From NCBI GenBank assembly GCA_030835305.1, contig JAURPJ010000010.1:29684-93683 (forward strand): 64,000 bases of DNA. Reading direction: 5' to 3'. The notes below the pieces were generated by a model, which was not told the DNA's origin, ran no database searches, and saw nothing but the letters and a program-made list of their open reading frames with translations. A program made the position numbers and the translations under genes. Numbering within the stretch: position 1 is the first letter of the stretch; each line of letters starts with the position of its first letter. Of this stretch, positions 28,504-38,198 are shown piece after piece. The stretch is from Verrucomicrobiota bacterium (GTDB lineage Bacteria; Verrucomicrobiota; Verrucomicrobiia; Verrucomicrobiales; Akkermansiaceae).

Positions 28504-31023
28504 ATGAATAATTTCACACCACGCGCACAGCAGGTGCTGGCTTTGGCTCGAAAAGAGGCAGACCGATTCAACCACAGCTACATCGGGACGGAACACGTCC
28601 TATTGGGGCTCATCAAGCTTGGGCAGGGAGTTGCAGTGAGCGTTCTCCAACGAATGGGGCTCGAACTTGAATCCGTACGCATGGAAGTAGAAAAGGAGGT
28701 TGGAACTGGTCCTGATGGAAAAAATTCAACCAACATTCCCTACACACCTCGTGTGAAAAAGGTTCTCGCCCTGGCAAACAAGGAGGCCAAGCAGCTCAAC
28801 CATTCATACGTTGGAACCGAACACATCCTCCTGGGTTTGCTCCGCGAAGGCGAAGGAATGGCAGCCCGCGTTCTTGCCAGCCTGAGCGTGGATCTCCAAA
28901 CGACCCGCAATGAGGTGCTCGCCGAGATTGATCCGAATTTTGCTGCTGAAGATTCCGATGATGATTTCGAGTTCGAAGATAATGACGAGATGGAGATGGA
29001 GAGTGAGGAGGATGCCGAAGGCAAAACCAAGACTCCGGCACTGAAGGCTTTCGGTCGCGATCTCACCAAGCTTGCGCAAGCAGGGGGGCTTGACCCGGTG
29101 ATTGGTCGTTCTTCCGAAATTGAGCGCGTCATTCAAATTCTCTGTCGACGAACCAAAAATAATCCTGTTCTGGTTGGGGAGGCCGGCGTTGGGAAGACTG
29201 CGATCGTGGAGGGGTTGGCCCAAGAGATCGCGGCAGGCGATGTTCCCGAAATTCTTCGCGACAAGAAAGTGGTCACTCTTGACCTAGCCCTAATGGTTGC
29301 CGGTACTAAATATCGTGGTCAATTTGAAGAACGGATTAAGGCTGTTATGGATGAGATCCGCAAGGTGAAGAACGTTATTCTTTTCATTGACGAACTCCAC
29401 ACTATTGTTGGTGCGGGATCGGCCGAGGGGGCTATGGATGCTTCGAACATCATCAAGCCAGCCTTGAGTCGGGCCGAACTTCAATGTATCGGTGCGACCA
29501 CTCTCAATGAGTTTAGAAAGCATATTGAAAAGGATTCCGCTTTGGAGCGCCGATTCCAGCAGGTGAAAGTCAACGAGCCTTCGATCGGGGATGCGATTGA
29601 AATTATGAAGGGGCTCCGCGAAAAGTATGAGAGCCACCACAAGGTTCGCTACACCGAAGATGCCCTGGAGGCCTCCGTGAAGTTGACTTCACGTTATCTC
29701 ACCAGTCGCTTTCTTCCGGACAAAGCCATCGACGTGGTTGACGAAGCTGGCGCCCGCGCCCGGATTAAAACAATGACTCGGCCGATCGGGTTGAAGGATC
29801 TCGAGGCGCGCATAGCGGAGATCAATGACGAAAAGGTCGCCGCCATCAACGATCAGGATTTTGAAAAAGCCGCTGCTCTTCGTGACGAAGAAAAGAGCAC
29901 CCAAAAGGAACTCAATGACAAGATCGAAGGATGGCGCGGCGAAAGCGAAGAGAAGATCGTCGATATCGAAGAGGACGACATCATGTCCGTCGTTTCCAAG
30001 TGGACCGGAGTTCCGCTCCAACGTATGGAACAGAAAGAGGCTGCTAAGCTCCTTAAAATGGAGGAGAACCTCAAGGGAACCGTCATCGGACAAAACGAAG
30101 CAGTTGTGGCAATTTCGAAGGCCCTTCGTCGTTCCCGTGCGGACCTCAAGGATCCACGTCGCCCCATCGGATCATTCCTTTTCCTTGGGCCGACCGGTGT
30201 GGGTAAAACCTATCTTGCCCGAAATCTGGCGAACTTTATGTTTGGCGATCCTGAGTCACTCATTCAGATCGACATGTCGGAATACATGGAGAAGTTCAGC
30301 GCAAGCCGTCTCATCGGCTCGCCTCCGGGATATGTCGGCTATGAAGAAGGAGGTCAGCTTTCCGAAGCTGTCAGACGCCGCCCCTACTCGGTGATTCTTT
30401 TTGATGAAGTCGAGAAGGCCCACCCGGACGTGATGAATCTCCTGCTCCAGATTTTGGAAGAGGGCATGATCACGGATAGCTTTGGTCGCAAGATCGATTT
30501 CCGAAATACCATCATCATTCTAACCTCCAATGTCGGGGCCGAGAGCATCAAGCGCCAAACTACTTTGGGATTCAATGCGATGGTCGAAGATGAAGCTGAC
30601 TTCGAGGGAATGAAGGCCAAGATTGACGCAGTCGCCAAGAAGCACTTTCGCCCGGAATTCCTCAACAGACTAGATGAACTCGTGGTCTTCCGCATGCTCG
30701 AGAAGGAGAGCCTCAACCAAATTGTTGATCTGGAGGTTGCCAAGTTGGTGAAGCGTCTTGCTGAAAAAGATATCGAACTGGTTCTCGAGGAGTCTGCTCG
30801 CGATCTTATCGTCACCGAGGGCTACGATCCTGACTATGGCGCGCGCCCCATGCGCCGCGCTGTTGAGCAACTTCTTGAGGATCCGCTTGCAGAAGCAATT
30901 CTCTCAGGCGAGGTCAAGGGAGGACAGCACGTCACGGCAAAGGTGCGAAAGGACGAGAAAAAGGTTTCGTTTAAGACCAAAGCTGGAAAGAAGACAAAGG
31001 AAACCAGCGCATCGGCTTCCTAG
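28504..31023 (+). CDS. clpC: ATP-dependent unfoldase ClpC
   Basis: 839 residues. Two Clp-N repeats (about 1-145) contain [14 protein letters not shown] and [14 protein letters not shown]. In B. subtilis the two glutamates of these GTEH motifs bind phospho-arginine, and both are conserved here. A long acidic linker (about 150-180) is followed by AAA-1 with Walker A GEAGVGKT (225-232), a UVR/M-domain ([16 protein letters not shown], about 450), AAA-2 with GPTGVGKT (562-569) and a LysA-rich C-terminus. It works with ClpP (not in the window). ATG without Shine-Dalgarno. Confidence 0.96.
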   Translation: MNNFTPRAQQVLALARKEADRFNHSYIGTEHVLLGLIKLGQGVAVSVLQRMGLELESVRMEVEKEVGTGPDGKNSTNIPYTPRVKKVLALANKEAKQLNHSYVGTEHILLGLLREGEGMAARVLASLSVDLQTTRNEVLAEIDPNFAAEDSDDDFEFEDNDEMEMESEEDAEGKTKTPALKAFGRDLTKLAQAGGLDPVIGRSSEIERVIQILCRRTKNNPVLVGEAGVGKTAIVEGLAQEIAAGDVPEILRDKKVVTLDLALMVAGTKYRGQFEERIKAVMDEIRKVKNVILFIDELHTIVGAGSAEGAMDASNIIKPALSRAELQCIGATTLNEFRKHIEKDSALERRFQQVKVNEPSIGDAIEIMKGLREKYESHHKVRYTEDALEASVKLTSRYLTSRFLPDKAIDVVDEAGARARIKTMTRPIGLKDLEARIAEINDEKVAAINDQDFEKAAALRDEEKSTQKELNDKIEGWRGESEEKIVDIEEDDIMSVVSKWTGVPLQRMEQKEAAKLLKMEENLKGTVIGQNEAVVAISKALRRSRADLKDPRRPIGSFLFLGPTGVGKTYLARNLANFMFGDPESLIQIDMSEYMEKFSASRLIGSPPGYVGYEEGGQLSEAVRRRPYSVILFDEVEKAHPDVMNLLLQILEEGMITDSFGRKIDFRNTIIILTSNVGAESIKRQTTLGFNAMVEDEADFEGMKAKIDAVAKKHFRPEFLNRLDELVVFRMLEKESLNQIVDLEVAKLVKRLAEKDIELVLEESARDLIVTEGYDPDYGARPMRRAVEQLLEDPLAEAILSGEVKGGQHVTAKVRKDEKKVSFKTKAGKKTKETSASAS

Positions 31024-31060
31024 CGAGTGGAAGGAATCCTGGATGTTTTCGTCGTTCGTC

Positions 31061-33337
31061 TTATTCCGCGATCGGCGAAAAATCATCTTGTCTGACCCAT
31101 CCGGAATAACCTCCAGGGAGTTTAATTTTGGCCCATCCCGCCCGGCTCATTTCAACCAGACAAAGACTGCCAACGACATTTTCGCGGGCGGCATCACCGC
31201 CCTCAAAGGGTTGACTCCTCAATGGCGTTTTTTCGGTTATCACCGAGAGTTCACATAGCGGCTCAAAGCTCACTCCTTTTGGATAGAGCCACAGCCCGAT
31301 GCCCCCAATCAAGATGCCCACTCCGGTGAGGGTAGCAAAGGTTATGATGAGGGTTCGCCGCGCCCCACCCAAGATATAGCGGACGGTCAGCATGACGATG
31401 ACAAGCGACCACAATCCAAGGAGGCAAATTTGAAGATAAAGCCACTTTGGTAAAATCGACACCCATTCCGTTCCCTCCGGTTCCCGCGCGCGAATCCCGG
31501 GTAGATCGATCATTAATTTGGAGCTGTCACCGCCTTGAAGCTGATAACGATAGGCCCAGAGTGCGGCTTTGCCTGGATTCCCTAATTCATTTTCACAGAT
31601 GGAGAGGTTGTGAAAATGTTCCCTCACTGCCCCCCTTTTCATGTCTTCAAGAATTCGGGCTTTTGCATCTTCGGGAGCAAAGTCGTTTCCGTTTGCCGGT
31701 AGAATCACAGAACCCGCAAAGAGGAAAACCAGTAGAAGAGGGGACAAGGTTTTCAGCAGCCTCAAGATGCGCTTCTTTTCGCCGGGTTCAGTTGGCTCCG
31801 ATTTCGAATCCTTCCGAAAACAAATTTCATCCCGCGTCTCAAAAATCTCTTCAAATTCATCAGTCGCATTGTGGTCGGTCGCGAAGCGGGCTGCTTCCCG
31901 GAAAAATCCCACCCGGTCACCTCCTGCCGAAATTACTTTCTCGAGATCCTGCTCAAACTCCCTCCGCGGTAATAACGCAGTCTGACGAGCTTTAACCTTG
32001 TTCCGGAATCCAGTTCCTAGAATCCAGCAGACAATCAACGCCGGAATAATCTGCCAGGACCACTTGGCGAGAGGCGAAGATTTTCCAAACGATTTCAAAG
32101 GGAGATTGCCGGTCACAAGAAACTCCGGGTCCACCTTTCCTGTTGCAGACGAAGGGATATCACCCGTGATTAGGATTGGAAAAGGAGGAGATTTTTTAGT
32201 TTCGTAACTCTCGAGCAATGGGTCAAAGTAGGCGAAGCGATAGGGGGGAAGGGTTGGCACTTGTTTGAGAGGACGCAGCACATGCGAAAACTCAGCGGTC
32301 CCTGAACTCGATCGGCGTTCACCTCCACTGGGTCTAACCACTGTTTCAAACTGTTTCCAATTTCTCTCGGGGTCAACCAACTGCGGCCCGGGGAATTGAT
32401 CGATGTTCCCGGAACCTGTGATTCGCGTTTCAACCGTAAGGGAGTCACCTAGTTGTAGTTCGAAACTCAGTGGACGAACTTCCATGGAGAAGGATCCCAC
32501 TGCACCGCCAAAACCGGCCGGTGCATCGTCGGGAAGGGGGCGAACGTTCAGCTCAACTGCCGGAAAATCGATCTTGGTGACAAAAGAGGCGGTGGCAAAA
32601 CCACCACGAACTGCTTGCCGCCGGAGCAATGTTGCGTTGGTTGAGCCCGGCCCAACGGCAAGGGCACCATCCCTCAGGGCGTTGATGGAACTCGTGTAGG
32701 TGTAGACGGCAAATTGATGGTCTTCATAATCGAGAAATCCCGTCGGTTCTGCAGTCGTGGTAAATCGCCAGGCAGCGAGCCCGTCCTTCTTCATGTTGAT
32801 GACGTTCCCATCCGACAATCGGAGTAAGTGGGGCGCAGCCCGCGAGAGATACAGTTTGGCCTCGATGTCCTGCGTTTCGCCCAAATAGGGATTCATTTTC
32901 TCGAGAAAAACACCGGTCAAATAGGGTGTAACATCTCCTCTGATCTTAATCCCGTGTGTTTCAAGGCTATCGATTGGCGCAACTCGAAGAGTATGGCCAC
33001 GTGACCGAATGACCCCGGAACGGGTTTGAAGTTCAAATGGGGGGACCGTGTAAACTCCAGGCTCGAAGGCCGAGATCACATACCGGAAACCCTCGCGAAT
33101 GCGCCCGTTGATTTCATAACGACGCTGCGATTCCTGTCTGACGACGAGAGGTGCTGCTTTTGGCGTTGTGGGCCAATCAATCAGCGTAAGATCTTCAACC
33201 CAGACCGTCAGATAGGTTTTTTCCCCCACGACAATCATTGAGCTGTCGAGGTTGGTTCGGATCGCCGGGCCGCTCTGGCCGAAGAGGGGACTTTCTGCGG
33301 TGATCACAAAAAACAGAATGATTGAGAAAAATCTCAC
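31061..33337 (-). CDS. BatD-like protein with C-terminal TM helices and SH3 domain
   Basis: About 758 residues from GTG 33337, chosen because it gives a signal peptide (MRFFSIILFFVITAESPLFG). Upstream in-frame codons give no signal and overlap the previous gene. The N-terminal half is the beta-rich oxygen-tolerance domain (SSMIVVGEKTYLTVWVED, RLSDGNVINMKKDGLAAWRF). The C-terminal part has transmembrane segments, a short TPR-like segment and a bacterial SH3 domain at the end (VGSLCLVEMSRAGWAKIKLPGG). The fusion resembles BatD plus BatE. Last gene of the Bat operon. Confidence 0.8.
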   Translation of the reverse strand: MRFFSIILFFVITAESPLFGQSGPAIRTNLDSSMIVVGEKTYLTVWVEDLTLIDWPTTPKAAPLVVRQESQRRYEINGRIREGFRYVISAFEPGVYTVPPFELQTRSGVIRSRGHTLRVAPIDSLETHGIKIRGDVTPYLTGVFLEKMNPYLGETQDIEAKLYLSRAAPHLLRLSDGNVINMKKDGLAAWRFTTTAEPTGFLDYEDHQFAVYTYTSSINALRDGALAVGPGSTNATLLRRQAVRGGFATASFVTKIDFPAVELNVRPLPDDAPAGFGGAVGSFSMEVRPLSFELQLGDSLTVETRITGSGNIDQFPGPQLVDPERNWKQFETVVRPSGGERRSSSGTAEFSHVLRPLKQVPTLPPYRFAYFDPLLESYETKKSPPFPILITGDIPSSATGKVDPEFLVTGNLPLKSFGKSSPLAKWSWQIIPALIVCWILGTGFRNKVKARQTALLPRREFEQDLEKVISAGGDRVGFFREAARFATDHNATDEFEEIFETRDEICFRKDSKSEPTEPGEKKRILRLLKTLSPLLLVFLFAGSVILPANGNDFAPEDAKARILEDMKRGAVREHFHNLSICENELGNPGKAALWAYRYQLQGGDSSKLMIDLPGIRAREPEGTEWVSILPKWLYLQICLLGLWSLVIVMLTVRYILGGARRTLIITFATLTGVGILIGGIGLWLYPKGVSFEPLCELSVITEKTPLRSQPFEGGDAARENVVGSLCLVEMSRAGWAKIKLPGGYSGWVRQDDFSPIAE

Positions 33338-33353
33338 GATTATTTTCTGCAAA

Positions 33354-35342
33354 TTACCAATCGTGCTGGCTTCGATTATAGGATCTCTGAATTCTCCGCG
33401 GAGCCTTGCCTCCAAAATCGGAATACTGCTTTAAGAGCCGCCGGGCTCTCTCGCGGGGTGTCTCATTTTTTGGAGCATTGGGGTCATCTTTTAGATTGGC
33501 ACTCTCAGGCTCTGACTTGTTCTCACCACCTCGCTTTCCCTCCTGTTGATTATTCTGATTATTCTTGGGATCTGGTTGATCATCCCCGGACTTCGGATCT
33601 CGTTTACTCTCATCCACGTTTGAGTCGCCGCCTTGTTTGTCATCTTTGTCTTCGTTGGATGGATCACCCTTGTTCTCTTCGCCCTTTTTTCCCTCTGCTT
33701 GATCGTCCGAGTTCTCTTCAGAATTTTGATCAGGATTTTTTTCTTCCTCTTCGGGATCCTTTTTTTTCGTCTCGTTATTCTTACCATCATCGTCGTATTG
33801 ATCCGGCCCTTTGGGCTCTTGTCCTCCTTCCTTCTCTTTGTTATCCTCCTCTTGATTTTCCTTTTCTTCCTGATCTTGCCCATTCGGTTCGTCCTGTTTC
33901 TCCTCTTTTTGAAGCTCGGACAATTGCTTCCGGATCGACTGTAAATTATCAGACGAGGCCTGATGTTCCGGCTGCAGTTCCAAAGAGGCTTCAAAGTGCT
34001 CAATCGCTCCCTTCCAGGCCTTCACTTTTTTAGCTTTTGCTTTGGGCGCCCCGAAATAGAAGAGGGAAGTTGCAAGAGCGTAGTGGGCTTGCTGCTGGAT
34101 TTCAGGATCTTCAGCGGAGAGCGCCGAGCTGAATGAATCGATCGCTGCGGACCAATCCTGTGCTTTTGAGGCCGCTGATCCGGCTGCGAGATGCAGACTT
34201 GCAGCACGGTCGCCCGAGGCCTCCCCGGCGGCTTCACTAAAAAATTGCCGGGCCGCAGTTGTCTCGCCCGCTTTAAGAGCGGCAACGCCATCTTCCACCA
34301 AGCCGGCCTCGGCACGTGGCATGACAAAAATGAAGGCCAGCACGGCAAGGACCGGCCGTAGAGGCAGGCAGCGAATGTAAATCGAAGTCATTATGAGAAG
34401 TATTCCTCCGAAAACAAACCATCTATGAGCAGGTTTAGCAACCCGTTGGTGCTTTCCTTCTTCGCGGAAGCGATCCATTTCTGCAAGCGCTGAATCCAGC
34501 TTGCCAATGAAGCCGGCGCCCATGCCTTGGGAATAATATCCATTAGTCTCCTCAGCAAGCACCTTCAAAGCTTCCTCATCGAGCTTTGTAAAAACGACAT
34601 TGCCGGAGCGGTCCTGGAACTTCCCATCTCGCTCACGCGGATCGGGAATAAATGAGCCTTCGGTCGTGCCTATGCCGATCGCATAGATGAAAACACCTTC
34701 TCTGGCTGCTGATGCTGCGGCGCCTTCCAACCCTTCCGTGGATTTCTCGCCATCGCTGAAGACCACCATGATATTGCTCTGCTGGCCGGTCTCCACAAGG
34801 AGCTGTGTTCCTGAATCGATCGCCTTGGTGAGATTGGAACCTCCCACAGGAATATCGTTGGGGTCGAGTTGGGCCAAAGTTTGCTCTACAAAGCTGTGAT
34901 CGATGGTCAGCGGGGACTGAATGAGCGTCTCCCCGGAAAAAAGAAGAACCCCAACACGATCGTTAGGAAAACGTTCCAGAATCTCAAGCGCAGCAGCACG
35001 CGAAGCCATAAGTCGATTTGGCTCAACATCGCGGGCTAGCATGCTGCGAGAGATGTCCACGCAAAAGAGAATATTGCGACCTTCGTTCTCCACCTCAACC
35101 CACTCCTCGCCGGACTCCGGTTGGGCAACTGCAACGATCAAGCCACCCAAACCTGCCAACGCGAGGCCCAGCGAGGTGAAATGGACCCATGACGGACGCG
35201 TTTTGCTCAAGCGTCCTTGCAAGCGAGGAGCCACCATTTTTTTCCATCGGTCGCCCCGATTCTTCCACGAAAGCCAGGCCATCAGCCCAAGCAATGGAAG
35301 AGCAAGTAGGCACAAAAGCCATTCAGGTTTTGCAAAACTCAT
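33354..35342 (-). CDS. BatB-like VWA protein fused to a BatC-like TPR domain
   Basis: 662 residues. N-terminal TM helices (about 7-25 and 55-75) flank a VWA domain (about 85-280) with a complete MIDAS motif DISRS (about 94-98), GSNLTKAID and VVFSDGE. A further membrane segment near 310 is followed by a TPR/BatC-like domain (about 345-460) and a long E/D/K/N/Q/G-rich low-complexity tail (about 465-660) ending in basic RRIQRSYN. In the Bat system of Bacteroides, BatA and BatB are aerotolerance proteins. Overlaps batA by 4 bp (ATGA). Confidence 0.85.
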   Translation of the reverse strand: MSFAKPEWLLCLLALPLLGLMAWLSWKNRGDRWKKMVAPRLQGRLSKTRPSWVHFTSLGLALAGLGGLIVAVAQPESGEEWVEVENEGRNILFCVDISRSMLARDVEPNRLMASRAAALEILERFPNDRVGVLLFSGETLIQSPLTIDHSFVEQTLAQLDPNDIPVGGSNLTKAIDSGTQLLVETGQQSNIMVVFSDGEKSTEGLEGAAASAAREGVFIYAIGIGTTEGSFIPDPRERDGKFQDRSGNVVFTKLDEEALKVLAEETNGYYSQGMGAGFIGKLDSALAEMDRFREEGKHQRVAKPAHRWFVFGGILLIMTSIYIRCLPLRPVLAVLAFIFVMPRAEAGLVEDGVAALKAGETTAARQFFSEAAGEASGDRAASLHLAAGSAASKAQDWSAAIDSFSSALSAEDPEIQQQAHYALATSLFYFGAPKAKAKKVKAWKGAIEHFEASLELQPEHQASSDNLQSIRKQLSELQKEEKQDEPNGQDQEEKENQEEDNKEKEGGQEPKGPDQYDDDGKNNETKKKDPEEEEKNPDQNSEENSDDQAEGKKGEENKGDPSNEDKDDKQGGDSNVDESKRDPKSGDDQPDPKNNQNNQQEGKRGGENKSEPESANLKDDPNAPKNETPRERARRLLKQYSDFGGKAPRRIQRSYNRSQHDW

Positions 35343-36367
35343 GGCATTGGGAGTGGGTTAAATGCGGTGACGGAAAGAAAGCCCAAAACAAGGAGGGCCG
35401 ATGTTCCGACGAACCATGGATAAAGCTCTTTTCTTATTACCCAGCTCTTTCTCTCAACCTCGATTTTCTCAAGATCATCGATGCTTTTGAAGGCTTCCCG
35501 AAGTCCGACATAGTCACGCGCTCGATAGAAATCTCCCTTTGTGATCTTGGCGATTTCCTTGAGGGTTTCTGTTTCAAATTCCTGGCCGGTATTCATGCCG
35601 CGAATCCGACCCTGGGGAGTTCCTATTGCGACCGGATAGACCTTAATGTCAAGATCCGCTACCAGACCTGCTGCCTCGATCGGTGAAAGTTGCCCGGAGT
35701 TGCTGGCGCCGTCGGTCACCAGAACGATCACTTTGCTTTTGCTCTTGGGATCCTTTTTTCCTGAGTTCCGCGTCAATGTTTCCAGGCGATCACCCGCCGC
35801 TACAATTGCGCTTCCAATCGCGGTGCCACCCTCGGTCCGGTCCGAAACCAAAGCGACGTCACGTAAAGTATACTCGAGTATCTGATGGTCGAGTGTGATG
35901 GGTGCGACGGTATACGGTCGTGCCGCGAAACTGACAATTCCAATCCTGTCATCCGGTCGACGTTCGATAAATTCGGTAATAATTTTCTTTGCCGCATTGA
36001 TCCTGCGTTGTGGTCGCCGCATGCCATTGTCCGATTCATAAAAGTCTGTCGTGGACATCGAGTAGGAAACGTCAAGAGCGATGATGATATCAATCCCGCT
36101 CGCCGTGCTTGAGGTGCGACTCCTCGTCTCCTGAGGGCGGGCGAGCCCAAAGATAGCCGGGATCAACATCAGCGGGAGAATCAAGGGCGCAAAGTGAAAG
36201 GGACGATCTTTGGGTTTGAGTCCGAGTGTTCCCAGCACCCGCAAGGTCGGATAGATGAGCCAACTGCGGGTTCCCTGGCGATAACCCAAAAGCATGAGAA
36301 GCGGGACACAAAGAAGCAACAAGAGCCACCATGGTTCCGCGAGATCGTAGTTATCGAAAAAGCTCAT
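35339..36367 (-). CDS. BatA-like VWA membrane protein
   Basis: 342 residues with an N-terminal membrane hairpin (about 10-75), then a VWA domain (about 90-290) with MIDAS DVSYS (about 97-101), GGTAIGSAIVAAGDRLE and LVTDGASNSG, and a C-terminal TM helix. VWA MIDAS sites bind divalent metal and a partner acidic residue. The start overlaps the preceding gene's stop by 4 bp. It lies in the middle of the Bat operon. Confidence 0.87.
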   Translation of the reverse strand: MSFFDNYDLAEPWWLLLLLCVPLLMLLGYRQGTRSWLIYPTLRVLGTLGLKPKDRPFHFAPLILPLMLIPAIFGLARPQETRSRTSSTASGIDIIIALDVSYSMSTTDFYESDNGMRRPQRRINAAKKIITEFIERRPDDRIGIVSFAARPYTVAPITLDHQILEYTLRDVALVSDRTEGGTAIGSAIVAAGDRLETLTRNSGKKDPKSKSKVIVLVTDGASNSGQLSPIEAAGLVADLDIKVYPVAIGTPQGRIRGMNTGQEFETETLKEIAKITKGDFYRARDYVGLREAFKSIDDLEKIEVERKSWVIRKELYPWFVGTSALLVLGFLSVTAFNPLPMP

Positions 36368-37131
36368 GATGATTTCTTGGAAGGGCGAATGAGAAGAAAG
36401 GTAACAAGAGCAACTACGCTGATAGTGAGTCCAACCCAGACCAAAGCATTCCCTTGAATTTCAGCACCCACGCCGCGTCTTTGGTAAATGCTTCCCAGTA
36501 AGCCTCCGAGCGCCAGAATGAGACCAAAGGGAAAGGCGGCGAGAGTCCGTCTCGCAAAGGTCCGCTGAATCCATCCGGCTGTTTTGGCTTCAGGCAAGGT
36601 TGGCATTTGGCCGTCCTTTTGATCTTCGGCCGGAGAAAATCGACGAAGCTTTGTAAGGCACACCCGCGACTCCTCGATTAGTCTGATCGAGCGGGATTGA
36701 TCAATTTCTGATCTATCGTATTTGGCATCGTTCAAACGATTGAGAGTTTGGTTGGTGTCAGCGGGCAGGACGGCCTGACGCGCTTGAAATTCTTCCGCAG
36801 TTTCATAGAGTGCGGGCTCCGATCGAGCGCCGGCCAGATAGGTCCGGACCGCCAACGAGGCTTCCGCTGCGATCTCCGAAATTAATCTTTTGTCAGCTTG
36901 TGCTTCGAGCGAATCAAGAACTTTCATTGCCGGAGTGAACAGATCTCGCTCAGGGATCGATTTTGCTTTTTTGGGTTTTTCGAAGAGAAGGTGCATTAAC
37001 CACCAAATCGCAAAAACAGTTAGAACAACACCCGCGATTAAAAACCACCAAAACCAATCCGGAGTCGCCGGCAGATAGGTCTCCGGATCAGGAATGCCGT
37101 GCTCGAGTGTTGGCGGACTATTGGGATCCAT
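36364..37131 (-). CDS. membrane protein of the Bat operon (DUF4381-like)
   Basis: 255 residues. One TM helix (about 25-46, WFWWFLIAGVVLTVFAIWWL) follows a proline-rich N-terminus; then comes a cytoplasmic helical domain (about 55-170) and two further TM segments (about 195-250). The position between DUF58 and BatA and the topology match DUF4381-type proteins, which accompany Bat genes but have no assigned biochemistry. Overlaps batA by 4 bp. Confidence 0.75.
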   Translation of the reverse strand: MDPNSPPTLEHGIPDPETYLPATPDWFWWFLIAGVVLTVFAIWWLMHLLFEKPKKAKSIPERDLFTPAMKVLDSLEAQADKRLISEIAAEASLAVRTYLAGARSEPALYETAEEFQARQAVLPADTNQTLNRLNDAKYDRSEIDQSRSIRLIEESRVCLTKLRRFSPAEDQKDGQMPTLPEAKTAGWIQRTFARRTLAAFPFGLILALGGLLGSIYQRRGVGAEIQGNALVWVGLTISVVALVTFLLIRPSKKSS

Positions 37132-37133
37132 AA

Positions 37134-38024
37134 TCAGCGGCGACGAAGAGCTCGGCGTTGAAAAAGTCGATGAAGATCGGCAAGGTAGTCATCCTTTGTC
37201 GATATGGGAGCGCTATCAATGCCATGCTTCTTAAAGAACGATGCTAGCCCTTCGCGATATCTTTTTGAGAGTCTGGATAGTCCCATACGGGTATTGTTGT
37301 TTGAAGTGTTTACGACAATTTCCTGACCACTCTCTGGATCGCGCAGGCAAACTTTCCCCACATCAGGGATTCCCTTCTCGAGTGGGTCGAGAACGGGAAG
37401 AGCAATGACATCATGCTGCCTCGCCAAAGTTCCCAGGGGGCGCTCAAAGCCCCAATCCACGAAATCCGAAATGAAAAAGATCAGTCCTTTGCGCTTGAGC
37501 GTTTGGAGAAGAAACTTTGAGGCCCCGGCAATCGAAGTTCCCGGATCGGGCGGTTTTGCAGTCAAAATTTCACGAACCGCCCTGAGGACGGATCGGCCAC
37601 CTTTCCCCGGTGGCAGGTAAAGAACAGGCTCCTTGGCAAAAAGGAGCAAACCTACCTTATCTCCGTTGTAACGGGCGCTGAAGCCCAGCAGTGCTGCGAC
37701 TTCCGCTGCACGTTCACGTTTGCTCAGGTAAGCACTTCCGTAGTCGGTCGATCCGGAGATATCGACGGCCAAAATCACCGAGAGCTCCCGTTCCTCCCTA
37801 AATTTTCGAATGAAGGGAGTCTCCATTCGGGCGGTGACATTCCAATCGATAAAGCGAATTTCGTCGCCTGGCTGGTATTCGCGAAATTCATCGAAATCGA
37901 GTCCCTGCCCACGGAACGATGATTGGTAATCACCCGAAAAAACCTCCTGGGCGAGTCGGCGGGCACGGATCTCCAGCCGCCTGACCCGACGCATGATTTC
38001 TTCGATACTTTCTTCCTCCTCCAT
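37134..38024 (-). CDS. DUF58 domain protein
   Basis: 296 residues. The DUF58 core is recognisable: FRGQGLDFDEFREYQPGDEI, RFIDWNVTARMETPFIRKFREE, then a VWA-like region AVDISGS with ADLHRLF at the end. DUF58 proteins accompany MoxR ATPases and Bat proteins. Here the moxR gene that normally precedes it is missing: upstream there is only the divergent purH. ATG start; first gene of the operon, three bp before the DUF4381-like gene. Confidence 0.9.
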   Translation of the reverse strand: MEEEESIEEIMRRVRRLEIRARRLAQEVFSGDYQSSFRGQGLDFDEFREYQPGDEIRFIDWNVTARMETPFIRKFREERELSVILAVDISGSTDYGSAYLSKRERAAEVAALLGFSARYNGDKVGLLLFAKEPVLYLPPGKGGRSVLRAVREILTAKPPDPGTSIAGASKFLLQTLKRKGLIFFISDFVDWGFERPLGTLARQHDVIALPVLDPLEKGIPDVGKVCLRDPESGQEIVVNTSNNNTRMGLSRLSKRYREGLASFFKKHGIDSAPISTKDDYLADLHRLFQRRALRRR

Positions 38025-38198
38025 TCGCTGGATTGCTTTTAGTGGTTTGAATCGAAAAGGGGAACGGAATTTTAGTCAGAAAAGCAGGGGAGTCGGACAT
38101 TGTTATTCACATTCAAGATCCCACATTACCCTTGCCCGGAGGGGCGAGGTAGCCTAGCCATCGTCTGGACCTAATGGTCCGCAAACACATTCAAATTT

